Source: GCA-002282575 sp964493995
GTDB taxonomy: Bacteria > Pseudomonadota > Gammaproteobacteria > Thiomicrospirales > Thiomicrospiraceae
Length of the DNA: 64,000 nucleotides
Assembly (NCBI GenBank): GCA_964493995.1
Contig: CAZBQD010000004.1
Span: 1-64,000 of the forward strand
Direction: 5' to 3'
Shown here: positions 9,772 to 18,057 of the stretch, one piece after another
How the letters are laid out: every line of letters begins with the position of its first letter
Numbering within the stretch: the first letter of the stretch is position 1
Notes under the pieces: model-generated
Told to the model about the DNA's origin: nothing
Seen by the model: only the letters and a program-made list of their open reading frames with translations
The model's database searches: none
Made by a program: the position numbers and the translations under genes

Positions 9772-10211
9772 GACGCAGGCCGCGCTTGTAAAAATGCCTC
9801 AAACGCTTTTAAGGTCACCTCGCTGACATGATGCTCCATGCCTTCGGCGTCTGCTTGTGCGGTCTCTTCGTCAACGCCTAATGCCATGAGTAAATTGGCC
9901 ACCACTTGATGACGATGACGGGATTCAGCGGCTAAATCCTCGCCGGTCGAGGTCAGAAAAATACCTCGGTAAGGTTTGGTATTAATCAAGCCTTCTTTTT
10001 GTAATCGGTTAATGGTTTTGACGACCGTGGCATGACTCACACCCAAACGCTTAGCCACATCGACCGAGCGTGCCTCACCTTCTGTAGCAATTAAATCCGA
10101 AATGAGTTCGACATAATCTTGCGCGGTGGCCGCACTGCGGGCATCACGCGCTTGTTGAAATCGCGCCGCTTGCGCTTGTTCATTCGGCAGGGTTTCTGGG
10201 GTATTTTTCAT
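9768..10211 (-). CDS. mntR: Manganese-responsive regulator MntR (DtxR family)
   Basis: MntR is a dimeric winged-helix repressor that senses Mn(II). The block AQDYVELISDLIATEGEARSVDV leads into the helix-turn-helix AKRLGVSHATVVKTINRLQKEGL. The dimerisation/metal region follows with SRHRHQVVANLLMALGVDEETA and DAEGMEHHVSE, which supply the His and Glu ligands. The length, about 147 residues from ATG, matches the E. coli-type MntR. A GTG 12 bp upstream (10223) is an alternative start; neither has a clear ribosome binding site. It is divergent from mntH, with a candidate operator between them, and is coupled to the outer-membrane protein gene downstream. Confidence 0.93.
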   Translation of the reverse strand: MKNTPETLPNEQAQAARFQQARDARSAATAQDYVELISDLIATEGEARSVDVAKRLGVSHATVVKTINRLQKEGLINTKPYRGIFLTSTGEDLAAESRHRHQVVANLLMALGVDEETAQADAEGMEHHVSEVTLKAFEAFLQARPAS

Positions 10212-10239
10212 ATAAAACGACACTAAATGTTAATTGCTG

Positions 10240-10267
10240 TTGTAAATTGTAGCCAAGGCTGTAAAAT
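10240..10267 (+). promoter_or_regulatory. mntH promoter overlapping a candidate MntR operator
   Basis: The sequence 10245-10266 contains TAGCCAAGGCT and aligns with the E. coli mntH MntR box as I remember it (TAGCAAAGGCTA core). It sits between a -35 TTGTAA (10240-10245) and a -10 TAAAAT (10262-10267) with 16-bp spacing. Mn-MntR bound there would block mntH transcription and could also affect mntR, which starts about 30 bp away on the other strand. Confidence 0.6.
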
Positions 10268-10315
10268 AATGCCAGTAAAAAGTTTTATGGCTTTCAATCA
10301 AAAAGATATATCAGC

Positions 10316-11632
10316 ATGTCAACACCCTTAGCAGAACAAGTGAGTCTCCCCGAATCGCATCGCAGTGTTGCTATTCCCGACGCTTCGTCAAAAAGACGAC
10401 TGTGGGCGTTTATGGGACCAGGCTTTCTGGTAGCGGTGGGTTACATGGATCCCGGAAACTGGGCGACGGGACTGGCGGCGGGTTCGGCTTATGGCTATAC
10501 CCTACTTTCTGTCGTGTTAATGGCGAGCTTAATGGCCATTGTGTTGCAAATCATGACCGCTCGATTAGGTATTGCCACCGGAAAAGATTTAGCGCAGCTG
10601 TGTCGCGAGCGCTACAGCAAACCAACCACTTTTGGCCTATGGATTATGGCGGAATTAGCGGTCATTGCTACCGACCTAGCTGAGTTGTTAGGTAGTGCCA
10701 TTGCCTTACATCTGTTATTCGACATTCCGATTATGCTCGGCATTGTGCTGACGGTCCTGGATGTGTTGCTGATTTTATCTTTGCAACAACGCGGATTTAG
10801 ACTCATTGAAGCCGTCGTTGTCACCCTCATTACCACCATCACCGTGTGCTTCGTGTTTGAACTTGCCGTCGCCGATCCCGATTGGATGGCAGCGGCTCAG
10901 GGATTAGCGCCCACCTCTGGATTATTGACCGATCCGACCATGCTGTATTTAGCCTTGGGCATCTTAGGTGCAACAGTGATGCCACATAACCTTTACCTGC
11001 ATTCTGCCCTAGTGCATACCCGCGCCATAGAACACAACGACAGCGCTAAACGTGAAGCCATGCGTTACGCTAGCTACGATACCGTCATTGCGTTAAGTTT
11101 TGCCTTTTTTATTAATGCCGCTATTGTGGTGCTGGCTGCTTCCGTCTTTCATGCTAATGGCAAAACGGATATTGCCGAAATTCAAGACGCTTATCAGCTA
11201 CTCACGCCTATGCTTGGAGCGGGGTTGGCGTCAACGCTCTTTGCCGTTGCCCTGCTGGCTTCGGGACAAAATGCGACCTTAACGGCCACGCTAGCGGGAC
11301 AAGTGGTGATGGAAGGGTTTTTGAACATGCGCTTACCCGCTTGGCAAAGACGCTTGGTCACGCGCGGATTAGCGGTGATTCCGGCCATTGCCGTTACGTG
11401 GTATTTCGGAGAACACGGCACCGCCGCCTTGCTCGTGTTCAGTCAAGTGGTGCTAAGTTTGCAGTTGCCTTTTGCCCTCGTTCCCTTATGGGCGATGACT
11501 CGAGACAAGGGCTTAATGGGGGCTTTCACCAATCCAGCTTGGCTGACAGCCTTAGCAGGCTTCATCACCTTACTCATTATTGTATTGAACTTAAAGCTGA
11601 TTTTTGACTTTGTGACAGGTTTGTCCGCCTAA
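10316..11632 (+). CDS. mntH: Nramp-family Mn(II)/H+ symporter MntH
   Basis: A 438-residue inner-membrane protein with about 11 hydrophobic helices. The Nramp metal-site motif DPGN is present in YMDPGNWATGL near residue 44. The second unwound-helix motif is MPHN in GATVMPHNLYLHSALV near residue 222. These bind Mn(II) or Fe(II) for proton-driven uptake. The transport signature GQNATLTATLAGQ follows near residue 319. The N-terminal 30 residues are soluble, and the start ATG lies about 50 bp after the promoter/operator. It is monocistronic and convergent with the aldo-keto reductase (3-bp gap between stops). Confidence 0.97.
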   Translation: MSTPLAEQVSLPESHRSVAIPDASSKRRLWAFMGPGFLVAVGYMDPGNWATGLAAGSAYGYTLLSVVLMASLMAIVLQIMTARLGIATGKDLAQLCRERYSKPTTFGLWIMAELAVIATDLAELLGSAIALHLLFDIPIMLGIVLTVLDVLLILSLQQRGFRLIEAVVVTLITTITVCFVFELAVADPDWMAAAQGLAPTSGLLTDPTMLYLALGILGATVMPHNLYLHSALVHTRAIEHNDSAKREAMRYASYDTVIALSFAFFINAAIVVLAASVFHANGKTDIAEIQDAYQLLTPMLGAGLASTLFAVALLASGQNATLTATLAGQVVMEGFLNMRLPAWQRRLVTRGLAVIPAIAVTWYFGEHGTAALLVFSQVVLSLQLPFALVPLWAMTRDKGLMGAFTNPAWLTALAGFITLLIIVLNLKLIFDFVTGLSA

Positions 11633-11635
11633 CCG

Positions 11636-12673
11636 CTAGGGTGCTGGATTCATGTAAAGCAGTTGCAGCTTATCAATCGCTTTCAGCAATTCTGCCGACA
11701 AGGGTTTATGCCAAGCCTCGATGTTTTCTTCAAGTTGCGTCATGCTGGTAGCGCCAATAATGGTGCTGCTAACAAACCAACGATGATAAACATACGACAA
11801 AGCCATCTCGGTGGGTGTTAAGCCATGCTGACGAGCTAAGTCGGCATAAGCTGCCACCGCAGGTTGCACCGCAGGTTTTTCATATCGTTGCCCAAACCCT
11901 GGAAACTGATCGATGCGCCCTGAACCTATGGGTTGTTGCTGGTACTTTTCGGTTAAATGTCCAAAAGCCAAAGGCGAATAAGCCAGTAACCCCACTTGCT
12001 CACGGAAACCGATTTCGCTCATGCCAAATTCATAGGTTCGGTTGAGCAGACTGTACGCATTTTGTGTGGACACAATGCGCGGTAAATCATAGTCCTTAGC
12101 CGCCTGTAAAAACGACATCATGCCCCAAGGCGTTTCATTCGACACACCAATATAACGCACCTTACCGGCCTGTACCTGTTCGTGCAAAGCTTCCAACTGT
12201 TCGCGCACCGAAACGCATTCCATTTCTTGGCTGGGGTCGAAACGAAACTGACCAAACATAGGCACATTGCGCACCGGCCAATGAATTTGATACAGGTCGA
12301 TATAATCCGTTTGCAAACGACGTAATGAGCCTTCTATCGCTTGTTGCACATTGATGCGATCGACCGATTGAGGTCCTTGTCGAATCCATTTCAAGTTTCG
12401 ATTCGGTCCCGCCACCTTAGTCGCCAAAATTACCTGGTCGCGCGGCTGGTTGACCAACCAGTTACCGACAATGGTTTCCGTTCGCGTGTAGGTTTCGGAC
12501 TTAGGCGGTACGGGGTAAAGCTCAGCCGTATCAATGAAATTAATACCGCTATCTCGTGCATAATCCATCTGTGCAAAGGCTTCTTGCTGCGTGTTCTGTT
12601 GACCAAAGGTCATGGTTCCTAAACAAATGGCAGAAACCTGAAGATCGGATTGCCCTAACTGACGATATTCCAT
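11636..12673 (-). CDS. Tas-like NADP(H)-dependent aldo-keto reductase
   Basis: A 345-residue TIM-barrel oxidoreductase. It starts MEYRQLGQSDLQVSAICLGTMTFG and shows NFIDTAELYPVPP with the catalytic Asp and Tyr near residues 47-52. The catalytic Lys is in ILATKVAGP and the active-site His in YIDLYQIHWPVRN. Cofactor-binding residues lie near IIGATSMTQLEENI. The match to E. coli Tas runs end to end, including the TYxxPAP-like C-terminus (LLYMNPAP). Substrate is unknown. It has its own upstream gap of 118 bp, which contains a GAACAT-6-ATGTTC inverted repeat (12730-12747) shared with the divergent yigZ operon. Confidence 0.92.
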   Translation of the reverse strand: MEYRQLGQSDLQVSAICLGTMTFGQQNTQQEAFAQMDYARDSGINFIDTAELYPVPPKSETYTRTETIVGNWLVNQPRDQVILATKVAGPNRNLKWIRQGPQSVDRINVQQAIEGSLRRLQTDYIDLYQIHWPVRNVPMFGQFRFDPSQEMECVSVREQLEALHEQVQAGKVRYIGVSNETPWGMMSFLQAAKDYDLPRIVSTQNAYSLLNRTYEFGMSEIGFREQVGLLAYSPLAFGHLTEKYQQQPIGSGRIDQFPGFGQRYEKPAVQPAVAAYADLARQHGLTPTEMALSYVYHRWFVSSTIIGATSMTQLEENIEAWHKPLSAELLKAIDKLQLLYMNPAP

Positions 12674-12791
12674 TTCAACACCTCATTTTTATTTTGATAC
12701 ATTGTAAACGATATCATTTAGCAAGGGTCGAACATGCTAAAATGTTCATCATTCATAACATAATTAAATAAAAGCATCACTCAGCACAGAC

Positions 12792-13406
12792 ATGAGCTAC
12801 CCCATACCCCAATCGCTGGCACAAGCCGAAATCGAAATTAAGAAAAGTCGCTTTATTGGTTTAGCCAAGCCGATTCGTGACCGTGCAGAGGGAATGCAAT
12901 GGCTAGATGAAATCAAAGCCACTTACCCTGATGCTCGTCATCATTGCTGGGCTTATCTTCTGGGTAATCCCTCTTGTGCCACCAACGCGGGCATGGGCGA
13001 TGATGGCGAACCTTCTGGCACAGCAGGCAAACCCATTTTGAATGTGTTACAACATAAGGGTGTTGGCGATATTATGCTCATTGTAGTGCGCTATTTTGGC
13101 GGCATTAAATTGGGCGCTGGCGGACTGACGCGCGCTTATGGTCAGGCGGCACAGGCGGTGATGAGCCTATTACCCATTCAAACCTTTATTCCCATGTTGT
13201 CCGTTTCCATTACTTGTGACTATGGACAAGAGCAACACATTCGTCATTGGGTCGATAAGCTACAAGGCTCGGTGTCTCGTGTCGATTATCTTGATCCGCT
13301 AACCATGGAAGTGAATATTCCTGAAGCCGAAATCAACTCGTTTATTCAGCACTTAAAAACACTTCATCACCTAACCTTTCAAATAGGTGAGCTATGCCCG
13401 CACTGA
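12792..13406 (+). CDS. yigZ: YigZ/IMPACT family protein
   Basis: A 204-residue protein of the UPF0029/IMPACT family. The N-terminal block IEIKKSRFIGLAKPI and the signature GDDGEPSGTAGKPIL at about residue 76, followed by VVRYFGGIKLGAGGLTRAY, are diagnostic. The C-terminal DUF1949-type ferredoxin-like domain starts near residue 135. The family is conserved but its molecular role in bacteria is unsettled; eukaryotic IMPACT binds GCN1. The gene overlaps cobQ by 13 bp, so it heads the cob transcript, although no functional link to cobamides is evident. Confidence 0.93.
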   Translation: MSYPIPQSLAQAEIEIKKSRFIGLAKPIRDRAEGMQWLDEIKATYPDARHHCWAYLLGNPSCATNAGMGDDGEPSGTAGKPILNVLQHKGVGDIMLIVVRYFGGIKLGAGGLTRAYGQAAQAVMSLLPIQTFIPMLSVSITCDYGQEQHIRHWVDKLQGSVSRVDYLDPLTMEVNIPEAEINSFIQHLKTLHHLTFQIGELCPH

Positions 13407-14845
13407 TGATCCAAGGCTGCACCTCCGATGCAGGCAAAAGTACCCTCGTTGCTGGGCTATGTCGATTATTGCATCGACAAGCCTATTCGGTTGCTCCCTT
13501 CAAGCCACAAAACATGGCGTTATCGGCTGCTGTTTCGGTCGATGGTGGCGAGATTGGTCGTGCTCAAGCCACGCAAGCCCTTGCTTGTGGGCTGGAACCC
13601 CATAGTGACATGAACCCTGTTTTACTCAAACCCACATCAGATCGCAAAGCACAAGTGATTATTCGTGGCAAGCCAATTGGTCACTTAGACGCGCTCGATT
13701 ATCACGCCTACAAAACGACTGCCAGAAATGCCGTCTTAGACGCCTGGCAAAGACTGACCAGCCAATACGATATTTGTTTGGTCGAAGGGGCTGGTAGCCC
13801 TGCTGAAATTAATTTACGCGAAAACGACATTGCCAATATGGGTTTTGCTGAAGCGGTTGATATCCCCGTTATCTTGGTTGCCGACATTGACCGTGGCGGG
13901 GTGTTTGCCCATATTATTGGCACGTTGGCGTGTTTGTCGGAAAGTGAGCAAGCACGCATTAAAGGCTTTGTCATTAATCGCTTTCGCGGTGATATTGCCT
14001 TACTGCAATCGGGGCTAGATTGGCTCGAAGCTAAAACAGGCAAACCTATTTTAGGTGTATTGCCTTATCTCATGGATTTGAAGCTCGACGAAGAAGACGC
14101 TGTTCGCCGTCCAACCCATGCAGACGCAGCACAACTGAAAATTCGCATTCTGCGCTTACCCCACATCAGCAATCACAGCGACTTCACCCCTCTACTCAAT
14201 GACCCACGTCTGGATGTCGATTACTTGGACATTGATGCACCAGCCGTTAATGCCGATGTTTTAATCATTCCCGGCAGCAAAGCGGTGATGAGCGACTTAG
14301 CGCAACTGAACGAACACGACTGGCGCAACAAACTGTTACGTCATTTGCGTTATGGCGGTAAATTGCTCGCCATTTGTGGGGGTTTCCAAATGCTCGGCAG
14401 ACAACTACTCGACCCCAAAAGAATTGAAGGCGACCGTCCAACCATGGCGGGACTAGCCGTTTTTGACTTTGCTACACGTTGGCAAAGCGACAAAATCCTC
14501 GCCCAACGCACCGGAAAACTCTGGAATGGTGAACCGATTCGTGGCTACGAAATGCACCAAGGCATCAGCAGCGGCAACGGCTTAACCCAACGCGCTTTCG
14601 CTATCTTTGATGATGGTAGCACCGATGGTGCCATCAGTGAAGACGGCAAAATCATCGGTACTTATTTACATGGTCTGTTCGACCATCCCGATGCTTACCA
14701 CGCCTTGTTAAGCTGGATGGGGTTAACCGATACGAGCTATCAAACCATCGACCACAAGACACAACAACTGGTCGAATTGGACAGATTAGCGGATATGCTG
14801 GAACAGCATGTGGATATGGAAAAAGTGATGGCATTATTATCATGA
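13394..14845 (+). CDS. cobQ: Cobyric acid synthase CobQ/CbiP
   Basis: Glutamine- and ATP-dependent amidase that amidates adenosylcobyrinate a,c-diamide to cobyric acid. The 483-residue protein starts MPALMIQGCTSDAGKSTLVA, a P-loop-like dethiobiotin-synthetase fold. It shows FKPQNMALSA near residue 37 and ADIDRGGVFAHIIGT near 163. The C-terminal class I glutamine amidotransferase domain holds the nucleophile Cys in LLAICGGFQMLG (near 332) and the catalytic His in GTYLHGLFDHP (near 427). Overlaps of 13 bp with yigZ and 4 bp with cobU place it in a compact operon. Confidence 0.96.
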   Translation: MPALMIQGCTSDAGKSTLVAGLCRLLHRQAYSVAPFKPQNMALSAAVSVDGGEIGRAQATQALACGLEPHSDMNPVLLKPTSDRKAQVIIRGKPIGHLDALDYHAYKTTARNAVLDAWQRLTSQYDICLVEGAGSPAEINLRENDIANMGFAEAVDIPVILVADIDRGGVFAHIIGTLACLSESEQARIKGFVINRFRGDIALLQSGLDWLEAKTGKPILGVLPYLMDLKLDEEDAVRRPTHADAAQLKIRILRLPHISNHSDFTPLLNDPRLDVDYLDIDAPAVNADVLIIPGSKAVMSDLAQLNEHDWRNKLLRHLRYGGKLLAICGGFQMLGRQLLDPKRIEGDRPTMAGLAVFDFATRWQSDKILAQRTGKLWNGEPIRGYEMHQGISSGNGLTQRAFAIFDDGSTDGAISEDGKIIGTYLHGLFDHPDAYHALLSWMGLTDTSYQTIDHKTQQLVELDRLADMLEQHVDMEKVMALLS

Positions 14846-15402
14846 AATCCCTCATCCTCGGCGGTATGAAATCGGGCAAAAGCCGCTTTGCCGAACAGCT
14901 TGCCATTCAACTGGAACAGCCCGTGGTTTACATCGCCACAGCCCAAGCATGGGATGATGAAATGCGCGAGCGCATTCGCGTTCACCAACAACAACGCCCC
15001 AGCCAGTGGCAAACAGTCGAAGTACCGCTCCATCTGGCCGCTGCGCTGAAACAACAGGACGCGCCCAATCGCACCCTGTTGGTAGACTGCTTAACGTTAT
15101 GGATAACGCAACTGCTGTGTCACGACAACCCCGCACTCTTAATGAAAGAGTTAACCGCTTTTCAAACCCTATTGCCCAGCCTAAAAGCGAACCTGATTTT
15201 GGTCAGCAATGAAACCAATATGGGCGTGATCCCGATGGATGCTCTCAGTCGCCATTTTTGCGATACGGCTGGCAAACTGCACCAGCAACTCGCACCCGTC
15301 ATGGATAGCATCGTGCTCACCGTGGCTGGCTTACCCCTATACGTTAAAGGAAAACCCTATGAATTGGACACTGGCGTCTTCAGCTATTCTTTGTACAGCT
15401 AG
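14842..15402 (+). CDS. cobU: Adenosylcobinamide kinase / phosphate guanylyltransferase CobU
   Basis: CobU phosphorylates adenosylcobinamide and then adds GMP to form the activated lower-ligand acceptor. The 186-residue protein has the P-loop GGMKSGKSRFAE at residues 5-16 and VVYIATAQAWDDEMRERI with HQQQRPSQW after it (guanylylated-His region). LLVDCLTLWITQLL lies near 75 and VSNETNMGVIPMDALSRHFCDTAGKLHQ near 118. All are CobU hallmarks. It overlaps cobQ by 4 bp (ATGA) and cobT by 44 bp. Confidence 0.96.
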   Translation: MKSLILGGMKSGKSRFAEQLAIQLEQPVVYIATAQAWDDEMRERIRVHQQQRPSQWQTVEVPLHLAAALKQQDAPNRTLLVDCLTLWITQLLCHDNPALLMKELTAFQTLLPSLKANLILVSNETNMGVIPMDALSRHFCDTAGKLHQQLAPVMDSIVLTVAGLPLYVKGKPYELDTGVFSYSLYS

Positions 15403-16411
15403 TCGAAAGGCAGCCATGGCTCGCCAAGTGGTGCTAACCAAACCCGCTGGCTCACTGGGACAATTAGAAAACATTGCCATTCAACTGGCCGCCATGCAAG
15501 GAACTGATACGCCCAACATTCGACAACCTTATATTGCCATCTTTGCTGGCGATCACGGTATTGCAAATGAAGGGGTATCTGCTTTCCCTCAGGTTGTTAC
15601 TGGCGAGATGATTCGTAACTTTGCCCGTGGTGGTGCGGCGATTAGTGTACTGGCCAAATCGCAAGGCGCAACCTTACACGTCTATAATTGTGGTACTGCT
15701 TACCCTGTCGAACCCCTAACAGGTGTGACGGATTGCAGCATTGCCGCAGGCACGGCCAACTTTTTACAGCAAGCCGCCATGACCGAAACACAATGCACTC
15801 AAGCCCTCTCCATTGGCAAGCAAGCGGTCGAAAATGCCTTAGCGCAAGGTTGTGATTTGTTTATTGCTGGCGAAATGGGTATTGCCAACACCACCTCTGC
15901 TACCGCAGTAGCTGCTGCGTTACTTTCCATCAACCCAGAAAGCATTACAGGACGCGGTACAGGCATTGATGATAAAACACTGAGTCATAAAATTAATGTC
16001 ATTGAGCAAGCCTTAGCGCACCACAATCTTCTCACCCCTCACCCCTCACCTATCACCGTTTTACAAACTGTCGGTGGTTTTGAAATTGCCGCTATTGCCG
16101 GCGCTTATATCACTGCGGCACAAGCAGGGCTACCCATCTTAGTCGATGGCTTTATCAGCAGCGCCGCTGCACTGGTGGCAGTCAAACACAACCCGAGTGT
16201 GCGTGATTGGATGCTGTTCGCCCATGCCAGTGCCGAGCCAGGTCACGCTACCATGATGCAAGCACTCGCAGCAAAACCCTTACTCGATTTAGGAATGCGC
16301 TTGGGTGAAGGTTCAGGCGCTGGCGTTGCCATTAGCTTATTACGCCTAGCTTGCGATTTGCACAACCAAATGGCGACTTTTACGCAAGCACAAGTCAGCA
16401 AAGGGGAATAG
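15359..16411 (+). CDS. cobT: Nicotinate-nucleotide--dimethylbenzimidazole phosphoribosyltransferase CobT
   Basis: CobT makes the alpha-ribazole phosphate lower ligand from nicotinate mononucleotide and a benzimidazole. I start it at the ATG giving MNWTLASSAILC (350 residues) because AAAGGA stands 8 nt upstream. The open frame extends 40 codons further but only inside cobU. Family blocks are KPAGSLGQLENIA, IFAGDHGIANEGVSAFP, GEMGIANTTSATAVAAAL near residue 170, GRGTGIDD, and the catalytic Glu region near GEGSGAGVA at the end. cobS and cobC are not in the window, so the pathway must be completed elsewhere. Confidence 0.95.
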   Translation: MNWTLASSAILCTASRKAAMARQVVLTKPAGSLGQLENIAIQLAAMQGTDTPNIRQPYIAIFAGDHGIANEGVSAFPQVVTGEMIRNFARGGAAISVLAKSQGATLHVYNCGTAYPVEPLTGVTDCSIAAGTANFLQQAAMTETQCTQALSIGKQAVENALAQGCDLFIAGEMGIANTTSATAVAAALLSINPESITGRGTGIDDKTLSHKINVIEQALAHHNLLTPHPSPITVLQTVGGFEIAAIAGAYITAAQAGLPILVDGFISSAAALVAVKHNPSVRDWMLFAHASAEPGHATMMQALAAKPLLDLGMRLGEGSGAGVAISLLRLACDLHNQMATFTQAQVSKGE

Positions 16412-16416
16412 AGAAA

Positions 16417-16446
16417 TAAAAAAACGTGGCGAACTAGCGCCACGTT
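16417..16446 (-). terminator. Terminator of the nitroreductase gene
   Basis: A perfect 9-bp stem AACGTGGCG/CGCCACGTT (16423-16431 with 16438-16446) with a 6-nt loop is followed on the minus strand by a run of seven T. It lies between the convergent cobT and nitroreductase stops and may weakly stop cobT transcripts too. Confidence 0.85.
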
Positions 16447-16465
16447 AGCTTGTCTTATGACTCTA

Positions 16466-17068
16466 TTAGAAAGTGTTCTGAATTAACACTTGCTCAATGC
16501 TCAATTGTCCCGCTCGAGGACGTGCTGCCTCAAGACCCTTGCCAACAGCAATCATCATCACAATAGCATGATCTGAAGGCAAGTTAATCAGTTGAGCAAC
16601 AGCATCAAAATCAAAACCATCCATCGGGCAAGTATCGTATCCCATGCCTTTGGCTGCCAGCATCATCGTTTGTGCAATAATACCACCCGATCGCATTGCT
16701 TCATCGCGCTGAACCTGATCTCGCCCACGATAATACTGATCAATCGCACCGACCATAAATTCACGCACTGCTTCTGGGGCATTAACCCAATAACGACCCG
16801 TATCTTTTTGCCAAGCTTGCACATCGGCACAAAGCACAAATAGGGCTGAAGCATCGGTGACCTGAGCTTGATTCCAAGCGACTGCTTTAATCTGTTCACG
16901 CAATGCTGCGTCTTTAACTTGCACCCAACGCCAATGTTGAATATTGAATGCCGTGGGCGAGAGCATGGTCGCCGCAATCAACTTATTCACTTCATCATCA
17001 CTCATTTTATGTGATGAGTCGTATGATCTAATTGAGCGACGCTGTTCGATTGCACTGAATACATCCAT
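16466..17068 (-). CDS. FMN-dependent nitroreductase family protein
   Basis: A 200-residue NAD(P)H:FMN oxidoreductase of the nitroreductase fold. The N-terminus VFSAIEQRRSIRSYD is the FMN-phosphate binding motif, and LSPTAFNIQHWRWVQV supplies flavin contacts. GGIIAQTMMLAAKGMGYDTCPMDGFD near residue 128 and the C-terminal AVGKGLEAARPRAGQLSIEQV complete the fold. The substrate cannot be inferred; relatives reduce quinones and nitroaromatics. It stands 28 bp downstream of the pirin gene, so both are likely on one transcript facing a LysR regulator. Confidence 0.92.
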   Translation of the reverse strand: MDVFSAIEQRRSIRSYDSSHKMSDDEVNKLIAATMLSPTAFNIQHWRWVQVKDAALREQIKAVAWNQAQVTDASALFVLCADVQAWQKDTGRYWVNAPEAVREFMVGAIDQYYRGRDQVQRDEAMRSGGIIAQTMMLAAKGMGYDTCPMDGFDFDAVAQLINLPSDHAIVMMIAVGKGLEAARPRAGQLSIEQVLIQNTF

Positions 17069-17096
17069 ATGAATACTCCTAAATTAACATGGTTAC

Positions 17097-17930
17097 CTAA
17101 AAACATCCCGCGCGATAATCACTAAAAGCTTTTCGAATTTCCGCTTCACTATTCATAACAAAAGGCCCACCGGCGACAATCGGCTCATGCAAGGGCTTGG
17201 CAGAAACCAGCAGAAAAGCGCTATTCGCCTGTGCTTCAACAACTAACCGTTCCCCTTCTATCGATAACACCCCCAACTCTGCTGCTGCCAAGGTTACATC
17301 AGCACTGGCAATCTTTCCCTCATAAACATAAATATAAGCATGATGCCCCGACTGAATATCAAAAGTCAGTGTTTGCGCCTCAGTCACTTTGATGTCCAAA
17401 ATCATCGGTTGCGTTACTTCTCGCTGAATCGGTCCAAACAGCCCTGCAAAAGTTCCCGCAATCACTTTGACTGCATAACCTTGCCCGCTGCTCCAAACAG
17501 GAATAGCATCTGCTGCTATGTCAGCCCAATCGGGCTCCAACATTTTTTGTTCGCGAGGCAAATTCAACCAGAACTGAAAACCCCACATCAGCCCCGCTTC
17601 TTGCGCCGGCATTTCAGAATGAATGATGCCCTTACCCGCACGCATCCATTGCACACCACCCGCTTCAACCACCCCTCGGTTGCCTCGATTATCCTGATGT
17701 TCCATGCGACCAGCCAACATGTAAGTGATGGTCTCGAAACCGCGATGCGGATGCGCCGGGAATCCGGCAATATAATCGCTAGCCTCATTCGAACCAAATT
17801 CATCTAACATCAACCAAGGATCAAGGCGCTGATGATGTTCCGAAGTGATGACTCGGCGCAACTTGACCCCAGCACCATCACTGGCATGCTGACCCTTAAC
17901 CCGCTGTTCGATGCGTTTTTCGATCCACAT
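17097..17930 (-). CDS. Pirin family bicupin protein
   Basis: A two-cupin protein of about 277 residues. PHPHRGFETITYMLAGRMEHQD supplies the metal-binding His residues of the N-terminal cupin, followed by VQWMRAGKGIIHSEMP and the pirin block GLMWGFQFWLNLPREQKM. Pirins include quercetinase-like dioxygenases and redox-sensing regulators; which applies here is unknown. The open frame extends upstream, but GGGAGG at 17936-17941 sets the start at one of two adjacent ATGs (17933 or 17930); the second has the better spacing. It is divergent from a LysR gene and 28 bp upstream of a nitroreductase. Confidence 0.93.
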   Translation of the reverse strand: MWIEKRIEQRVKGQHASDGAGVKLRRVITSEHHQRLDPWLMLDEFGSNEASDYIAGFPAHPHRGFETITYMLAGRMEHQDNRGNRGVVEAGGVQWMRAGKGIIHSEMPAQEAGLMWGFQFWLNLPREQKMLEPDWADIAADAIPVWSSGQGYAVKVIAGTFAGLFGPIQREVTQPMILDIKVTEAQTLTFDIQSGHHAYIYVYEGKIASADVTLAAAELGVLSIEGERLVVEAQANSAFLLVSAKPLHEPIVAGGPFVMNSEAEIRKAFSDYRAGCF

Positions 17931-18057
17931 CATTGCCTCCCATGTCATCAACCATGCAAAAAAATTGCTATTTATACCCATTAAAGTTATTATAGCCAGG
18001 AGAATACAACAATTAAATCGAATTAAACTGCACTTCAATCCAAAGAGATTAAATACA

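Noticed and set aside
12674..12791. A cobalamin riboswitch ahead of yigZ-cobQ
   Set aside because: The gap is only 118 bp, shared with a divergent gene, and no B12-box-like sequence is seen.
15239..15358. A longer CobT with 40 extra N-terminal residues
   Set aside because: The extra part lies inside cobU, is unlike any CobT start, and a good ribosome binding site precedes the ATG at 15359.
17911..18057. An extended LysR protein starting inside the pirin gene
   Set aside because: The extension covers the divergent promoter region, and the LysR helix-turn-helix family start is the ATG at 18058.
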